A stretch of 64,000 bases of DNA from Bacillota bacterium. GTDB lineage: Bacteria > Bacillota > Clostridia > Lachnospirales > Lachnospiraceae. Positions 59,190 to 64,000 of the stretch are shown here, one piece after another (within the stretch, counting starts at the first letter, position 1; each line of letters opens with the position of its first letter). A program made the translations under genes and the position numbers. Location: NCBI GenBank assembly GCA_023423335.1, contig JAFAFU010000021.1, positions 62,001 to 126,000 of the forward strand. The letters are read 5' to 3'. The notes beneath the pieces were generated by a model that worked only from the letters and a program-made list of their open reading frames with translations, ran no database searches and had not been told where the DNA came from.

Positions 59190-60326
59190 CTAAAATGACA
59201 AGCCTGCTTTTATCGTAAATATTAAGTTGCCGTCCTTCGCTTCCACCGTCTGAAGATTAATCTCAATCAGTACCAGATCCCCCGCCACTGCTTCAAAATC
59301 AATCAGCAGAGGACCGTCCTTGAATAACTCATCAATGGAAGCTGGCTCCAGCGGCATTCCGTAGAAGCTTCCGCCCTCCGCTTCAAATAGCAGGGCGCTC
59401 TTCCCGGAGACGGAGAACCTTCCATAAAGGATCAGATTCTTGTCGGGCACCTCAATTACGATATTCTCCGAATTAAAATGGAATTCAATCTCAGGCAGGG
59501 TGGAATGCTCTTTCAAAATCCGGTTAAATGTAGCCTCGCTGACGGAGCCCTCCACGGAGAACAGATGAAAGCTTAAGTTCAAATCCTCCATCGTAAAATG
59601 CCCTTCCCCGATGATTCTGGAGAATTCTCCGACAATGGATGAGAATATCTCCTTGATATCCGCCCACATAAGCTCCAGGTTAGCCAGATGCTCCTCATAC
59701 AGCTCCTTCTCTTCCGCCAGGGCAGCCATATATGCTTCCCTTTCGTCGACCAAGCGTCTTTTCTCCTCCATCGGCTTCTTCAGTTCTTCCTTCTTTTCCT
59801 CCAGCAGAAGTGTTTCGGACGCCAGTTTCTCCTTCTCCTGTGTCAGCTTGCGCTTGCCCTCTTCTATGGTTTCCAGAAGCATAGCAACATTTTTTGAGAT
59901 ATCCTTCACCAGGTTGATATTTTTCAAAAACGCAGATAAGTCCTCCGACTTCAGCAGCAGCTCCAGATAAGAGGCCGGTCCTCCCCGCTGGTAGCTTACC
60001 AGCACCTGCTCCAATATGTATAGATTATCATCGTATTCCTTCTGTTCCTTTTCTATGGACATATCCAGCTCTGACAGTCTGGCCTCCAGTACGCCGATCT
60101 CACCGTTTAATCTGGCTTCCTCCCGTTCCATCTCCTCGATTTCCTGGGTCAGTGAGAACAGCTCCTCCAGCGTTTTTTGCTCTTCCTTCGAAATACCCAT
60201 CAACTTTTCCTGGGCCACCTCAATCGGCTTCACTTCTCCGGATACCTTCCCGGGTACCGTAATGGACAGGACCAGGATGATGGCCGTCCACAGATAAAAA
60301 AGTCTTAGCTTATTTTGTATCTCCAT
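59190..60326 (-). CDS. Secreted coiled-coil FtsEX partner lacking a hydrolase domain
   Basis: A 378-residue exported protein: signal peptide (LFYLWTAIILVLSITVPGKVSG), then a coiled coil from about 40 to 225 (EEARLNGEIGVLEARLSELDMSIEKE; QEKEKLASETLLLEEKKEEL) with the PcsB/CwlO-like hinge SYLELLLKSEDLSAFLKNINLVKDI, and a C-terminal beta-rich domain (about 235-378; IEFHFNSENIVIEVPDKNLIL, LIFTIKAGLSF). No CHAP or NlpC/P60 Cys-His-Asn catalytic set is seen. In other Firmicutes the FtsEX-bound coiled-coil protein is a peptidoglycan hydrolase; here the C-terminus looks non-catalytic. GGGAGG precedes the ATG; first gene of the unit. Confidence 0.75.
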   Translation of the reverse strand: MEIQNKLRLFYLWTAIILVLSITVPGKVSGEVKPIEVAQEKLMGISKEEQKTLEELFSLTQEIEEMEREEARLNGEIGVLEARLSELDMSIEKEQKEYDDNLYILEQVLVSYQRGGPASYLELLLKSEDLSAFLKNINLVKDISKNVAMLLETIEEGKRKLTQEKEKLASETLLLEEKKEELKKPMEEKRRLVDEREAYMAALAEEKELYEEHLANLELMWADIKEIFSSIVGEFSRIIGEGHFTMEDLNLSFHLFSVEGSVSEATFNRILKEHSTLPEIEFHFNSENIVIEVPDKNLILYGRFSVSGKSALLFEAEGGSFYGMPLEPASIDELFKDGPLLIDFEAVAGDLVLIEINLQTVEAKDGNLIFTIKAGLSF

Positions 60327-60373
60327 GAGCGTCCTCCCAATGCAGAGATATCTTACCTGTTTAACTAAGTTAT

Positions 60374-60402
60374 AGTATACTAGATTACCAGCAGGATAAC
60401 AA
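60374..60402 (-). promoter_or_regulatory. Promoter of the coiled-coil-ftsE-ftsX operon
   Basis: On the minus strand TTGTTA (60397-60402), a 17-base spacer and TATACT (60374-60379) precede the first gene by about 50 bases. Confidence 0.7.
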
Positions 60403-60503
60403 GTTGGTCCAAGAATAAAATTCCATACTCCTGCAGGGCCTTTTATCCCTGAACTAACTTGTTATTGGATAAAAACATGGAGTTATACACGAAACAATGA
60501 TTC

Positions 60504-61598
60504 CTAAAATTGCTTATCTAAAGTTAAAAGTTTTACATAATAGTCCGTGTCATCAGGAGAATATGCCGGAGGGACAAACACATCTTCAAACGAACATTTC
60601 CTGTATTCCATACCGTCAATATGCCATAGGACACGGAAACGGCATTTTTCCGGGGTTGCTCCTTGGAAATTACATTCCGGACGGCAGCTATTTCTCATAA
60701 ACATCTCTTTGATATGTATCGGCAATGAATGTATAAAATCACTGTATATGTCCATATGCTTTAATTTCATTCCAACAAAAAGCTTTCTTTTGTCTGTCCG
60801 GCACTCAACCGTATAATTCTTATCTTTTGCTTTTGCAAAGTATCTTACTTTTTCCCTGGATTTTATATAGCCGTTCTTAATCAATCCTTCATGTAATTTT
60901 TCATAAAAGATTTTTTCATCGGTGTCGTCAATAAAGGTTAAAAAGTCAAGATATTCCTGATTCTCCGGAATTAATGCGGGATCCATCAGGGTTTTATAGT
61001 CCAGCCTTAACAGCTCAACACTATAACTCATCTTTTCTTGATAGGTTGACAAAATATATCCTTTTAAAATTTTGATCAGGTCAGGATTATCGGGATAAGA
61101 GAGAAAATATTTATCGGCTTTTCTATCAAGCTTATCACCATTTATTCCTTCAAAGAAAAATCCAAAACCCTGCAGTTTTTTTATCATTTGTACGGCACTT
61201 TTAACCTTGTTGCCGCCGACCCAGCTTCTACCCGCGTTATTGGCATATTTTACAGGATGAATCTCCAAAGCTTCCTCCAAAATTTCGCCGGACATACAGA
61301 GATTATAGAACAGCATCATGAACCACTCAGCCGAGCGTTTGGATTTCATTGTTTCATTCGAAGTCCCAAAGCCGTTCACCTCAAGACTTGTACATATAAT
61401 TCCATACTCCTCCGGACTTTTTTGCATATCCTTATATATACCGGCAAAAATTTTACGAAGTTCTTTAAAGCCTTGTATAAAGCTTTGATTATCAAGCCCG
61501 TGTAAATATTGACCGGATACTTCAAAATCCTCCGGTATCGGAACCATATGATCCAAAATATCTTGTATTGCTGTTTGACAGTAGTATTGCATTTCCAT
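60504..61598 (-). CDS. Protein of unknown function with C-terminal FQGAT cysteine cluster (paralogue 2)
   Basis: The 364-residue protein shares the core of the gene at 46536-47840: FIQGFKELRKIFAGIYKDMQKSPEEYGI near residue 43, the central L/K/D-rich part, and the C-terminal cluster MRNSCRPECNFQGATPEKCRFRVLWHIDG, with a further Cys in KCSFEDVF. It lacks the N-terminal KGLVKNGRA module of its paralogue. The cluster spacing is C-x3-C-N-FQGAT-x3-C-x-FR, fit for metal binding. The ATG at 61598 follows AAGGGG by ten bases. The role is unknown; no partner gene is adjacent. Confidence 0.7.
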   Translation of the reverse strand: MEMQYYCQTAIQDILDHMVPIPEDFEVSGQYLHGLDNQSFIQGFKELRKIFAGIYKDMQKSPEEYGIICTSLEVNGFGTSNETMKSKRSAEWFMMLFYNLCMSGEILEEALEIHPVKYANNAGRSWVGGNKVKSAVQMIKKLQGFGFFFEGINGDKLDRKADKYFLSYPDNPDLIKILKGYILSTYQEKMSYSVELLRLDYKTLMDPALIPENQEYLDFLTFIDDTDEKIFYEKLHEGLIKNGYIKSREKVRYFAKAKDKNYTVECRTDKRKLFVGMKLKHMDIYSDFIHSLPIHIKEMFMRNSCRPECNFQGATPEKCRFRVLWHIDGMEYRKCSFEDVFVPPAYSPDDTDYYVKLLTLDKQF

Positions 61599-61770
61599 TT
61601 TGGCCAATCCCCTTTTTTATCATTTAATATTGTTTTACGGCGATAGGAACATATACATTAATTATAACATCTGTTTTTCCATTTTCAACGATAACAGGGA
61701 TTTTATCGGCACGCCCATATTGGTTTTGTTTGGGCGCAGCCCGGCAGCTATTATTAAATTTATAATACTA

Positions 61771-61817
61771 AAAATCAGGAGGGAAAGATGCTGTGTGGTA
61801 AGCAATCCTTCCCTCCT
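61771..61817 (-). terminator. Terminator of the CoA-disulfide-reductase-like gene
   Basis: On the minus strand AGGAGGGA (61810-61817) pairs with TCCCTCCT (61777-61784) and is followed by GATTTTTAG. It lies 70 bases past the stop codon. Confidence 0.75.
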
Positions 61818-61835
61818 CAGGATATAAAATAATCC

Positions 61836-61858
61836 ATATTATATTATATTATATTATT
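61836..61858. repeat. ATATT microsatellite
   Basis: Four exact head-to-tail copies of ATATT (61836-61855) plus a partial fifth lie between the terminator and the stop codon of the CoA-disulfide-reductase-like gene. Confidence 0.8.
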
Positions 61859-61889
61859 AGGGATATTCTGCTACCGGCAAAAGATACAG

Positions 61890-64000
61890 CTATATGAACA
61901 GATTAACATTCGAATCCTCCGCTTCCCCAAGATAATAGCCCACTCCGCCTATTTTGACTCCGTCAATCAGCTCCTGCTGCCGGATTCCCATGACATCCAT
62001 GGACATCTGACAGGCCACAAGCTCAATACCGCTGTCAATTGCCGAACGGATCAGCTCCTCCAGCGAGAATACCTTCTTATCCTTCATGACCTTCCGGATC
62101 ATCCTTTTGCCCATACCCATCATATTCATTTTCGACAGCTTCAGCTTTCTGCTGCCCCTTGGCATCATCCTGCAAAACATTCTGTCCATGAAGCTCTTTT
62201 TCATCTTAACTTTATCCGGTTTCCTTAAGATGTTAAGACCCCAGAAGGTGAAAAACATGGTTACCTTCTTTCCCATGGAGGCGGCCCCGTTTGCTATGAT
62301 AAAGGAGGCAATGGCACGGTCCAGGTCTCCGCTGAATACGACCAGTGTCTTATTATCCTTCATCTCCGAGTTAAGCTGAGCTATTTTTATGGATGGATGA
62401 AGGGAAGATTTTTTTATAAATGCAATGGTATTGCCGCCGGATCTCTGAAGCTCCACCAGTTCATTATCGGTTCTCCTGCACCAGGCTTTTATATCCTCGT
62501 AAAAGCCCGGATCGGAGGCGGTAACCTTTAGGACCTTCCCCTCCTGCAGCTCATCGAGCGAGGCCTTTACCTGCATCAGGGGGCCTGGGCAGCAGAGTCC
62601 GCAGGCATCCAGGGCCGTATCATATTGGCCGGACTGTCCGTTCTCTTCCCTGACCGCCTGGGTATCCGGATCAATGACGGTCTGCCCTGCTTCTTTTTGA
62701 TGGGAGTTTCCGAAAGGACTGCTCCTGCGGTTCATCATACTCTCCATGCCGGAGCCGGTCTGTCCGGCCGAGTAAGATCGATATCCCCCGGCCAGGTTCA
62801 GGACCCGGTATCCTTTCTGGCTTAAGATACGGTCTGCAATATATCCCCGCAACCCCACCTGGCAATATTCTACGATCGTTTTGCCGGGATCTAATTCTGA
62901 AAGTCTCTCCCTTAAGCTGTCCACCGGAATATTTAAGGCACCCTCCACATGACCGTTTTCAAATTCCAATTCCGTACGGACATCCAGAAGAATATAGTCT
63001 TCGGCAAGCTTCTCCACCTCATCCCAGGAGGCGGCATGGGACTTTCCGGTGAGGATATTCTGTGCTGTAAAACCGGCCATATTAACCGGATCCTTCGCTG
63101 AGGAAAACGGAGGCGCATAGGATAATTCCAGCTCCGCAAGATCATTTACCGTACCCTTTAAGCGAATTACGGCAGCGATCACATCAATCCGCTTATCTAC
63201 TCCGTCATAACCAATTCCCTGTGCTCCCAGAACCTTGCCATCTTCACCAAAGATTAGCTTCAAGGTCATGGGTACTGCTCCGGGATAATAGGAAGCGTGG
63301 GATACCGGATGGATGGTAATAGTCTTATATGGGATCTCCGACCGCATAAGAGTCCGTTCATTGGCACCGGTAACGGCAGCGGTTAATCCGAATATTTTGA
63401 TAACCGAGGTTCCCTGGGAGCCCTGATAGGAGGAATTTAGACCTGCCGCATTATCCGCAGCAATCCTTCCCTGCTTATTTGCGGGACCGGCCAGAGGAAT
63501 TGCGGTCCTGGCCTTCGTCACAAAATCTGTTACCTCAATTGCATCTCCAACCGCATAGACACCCGGCGCAGAAGTTTCCATTCTCTCATTCACCAGGATA
63601 TGTCCCTTCGGGCCGAGCTCAATCCCGCTGTCCTTAAGAAATGCCGTATCCGGGGCCACACCGATCGCCAGGATTACCAACTCTGCCGCTACCTGCTTCC
63701 CACTGTTTAAGGTTACTTCCACCCTGTTTCCGATTTCACGGAAAGACTTTACTCCATCCTCCAAAATCAGCTTCACTCCGCACTGCACCAGCTCCTTCTC
63801 AGCGATTACCGCCATATCGGTGTCAAAGGGAGCAAGAATATGGGGTGCTGCTTCCACCAGCGTGACCTCCAGTCCTCTTTCCCTCAGATTCTCGGCCATT
63901 TCCACGCCAACAAAGCCTCCGCCGATGACTACGGCACTGTCCACACCTTTTTTATCAACATAAGCCTTAATGGCATCCGTATCCGGAATATTTCTTAAGG
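61890..64000 (-). CDS. CoA-disulfide reductase/rhodanese/TusA/DsrE multidomain protein (5' end outside window)
   Basis: The frame is open to the right edge, so about 700 residues are seen without the true start. Domains run in order: an FAD/NAD(P) disulfide-reductase core (VVIGGGFVGVEMAENL, GVYAVGDAIEV), its dimerisation domain, a rhodanese domain (DVRTELEFENGHVEGALNIPV, with catalytic Cys in EYCQVGLRG), a TusA/SirA-like domain (LDACGLCCPGPLMQVKASLDEL) and a DsrE/DsrF-like domain (FSGDLDRAIASFIIANGAASMGKKVTMFFTF). This is the known multi-module architecture that handles sulfane sulfur or polysulfide. The redox Cys of the first domain lies outside the window. A terminator follows the gene. Confidence 0.9.
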   Translation of the reverse strand, partial: LRNIPDTDAIKAYVDKKGVDSAVVIGGGFVGVEMAENLRERGLEVTLVEAAPHILAPFDTDMAVIAEKELVQCGVKLILEDGVKSFREIGNRVEVTLNSGKQVAAELVILAIGVAPDTAFLKDSGIELGPKGHILVNERMETSAPGVYAVGDAIEVTDFVTKARTAIPLAGPANKQGRIAADNAAGLNSSYQGSQGTSVIKIFGLTAAVTGANERTLMRSEIPYKTITIHPVSHASYYPGAVPMTLKLIFGEDGKVLGAQGIGYDGVDKRIDVIAAVIRLKGTVNDLAELELSYAPPFSSAKDPVNMAGFTAQNILTGKSHAASWDEVEKLAEDYILLDVRTELEFENGHVEGALNIPVDSLRERLSELDPGKTIVEYCQVGLRGYIADRILSQKGYRVLNLAGGYRSYSAGQTGSGMESMMNRRSSPFGNSHQKEAGQTVIDPDTQAVREENGQSGQYDTALDACGLCCPGPLMQVKASLDELQEGKVLKVTASDPGFYEDIKAWCRRTDNELVELQRSGGNTIAFIKKSSLHPSIKIAQLNSEMKDNKTLVVFSGDLDRAIASFIIANGAASMGKKVTMFFTFWGLNILRKPDKVKMKKSFMDRMFCRMMPRGSRKLKLSKMNMMGMGKRMIRKVMKDKKVFSLEELIRSAIDSGIELVACQMSMDVMGIRQQELIDGVKIGGVGYYLGEAEDSNVNLFI

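Noticed and set aside
60397..60464. Inverted repeat TAACAAGTTGGT / ACTAACTTGTTA as a terminator
   Set aside because: The arms are more than 40 bases apart and one contains the -35 box of the ftsEX operon; no T tail follows, so it is not called.

Overview
The window reads as chromosomal DNA of a low-to-moderate-GC anaerobic Firmicute, most likely class Clostridia and probably a Lachnospiraceae-type organism. The signs are strong AGGAGG-type ribosome binding sites, TTGACA/TATAAT promoters, T-tailed terminators, a sortase-type surface protein, ferredoxin-type Fe-S enzymes, a radical SAM enzyme and LigD/Ku end joining. The family-level placement is inference; there is no rRNA, tRNA, CRISPR array or intact insertion sequence in the window.

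Layout. 1-1.5 kb: an HD-GYP-type phosphodiesterase cut by the window edge, a very short tyrosine recombinase, and a possible small RNA. 1.5-10 kb (minus strand): XRE regulator plus membrane protein, quinone-oxidoreductase-like MDR enzyme, AlkD-like protein, GH18-LRR surface protein, rpiA, and a Tet(M)-like GTPase fused to a Rae1/YacP-like NYN nuclease. 10-17 kb: sortase-anchored small protein, glycerophosphodiesterase, lipoprotein with an OmpR/histidine kinase pair, and an ECF sigma/anti-sigma pair with an autoregulation-type promoter. 17-20.6 kb: glycosyltransferase and SEFIR-domain gene pair; cytidylate kinase-like gene. 20.7-27.4 kb: polar amino acid ABC importer operon and ku-ligD.

27.5-51 kb is accessory in character. 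It holds a bicovalent-FAD oxidase, regulators, a papain-like/C39-like protease, a flavoprotein, an aminoglycoside phosphotransferase-like gene, acetyltransferases, a BspA-type surface protein and a four-gene ABC-permease/two-component operon. It also holds several fossils: recombinase C-terminus, frameshifted MobC-like gene, phosphotransferase N-terminus, and a chimera of a truncated gene with an ECF sigma fragment. Two genes of unknown function are notable: a Cys-rich family with a second member at 60.5 kb, and a protein carrying the ADGPTAI motif of decarboxylase beta subunits. 51-64 kb is housekeeping-like: serine protease, RlmD-type methyltransferase, radical SAM enzyme, DUF2512 protein, ferredoxin-type aldo/keto reductase, threonine aldolase, ftsX-ftsE with a PcsB-like coiled-coil partner, and a multidomain CoA-disulfide-reductase/rhodanese/TusA/DsrE protein running off the right edge.

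How genes work together. Clear transcription units on the minus strand are: ku-ligD; the four-gene ABC importer; permease-ATPase-regulator-kinase (43.7-38.5 kb); sigma-anti-sigma; SEFIR-glycosyltransferase; and PcsB-like-ftsE-ftsX. Best candidates for undescribed biology are the ribosome-acting GTPase-nuclease fusion, the SEFIR-glycosyltransferase pair, the hydrolase-less FtsEX partner, the promoter-plus-immediate-terminator leader of the ABC importer, and the Cys-rich paralogous family.
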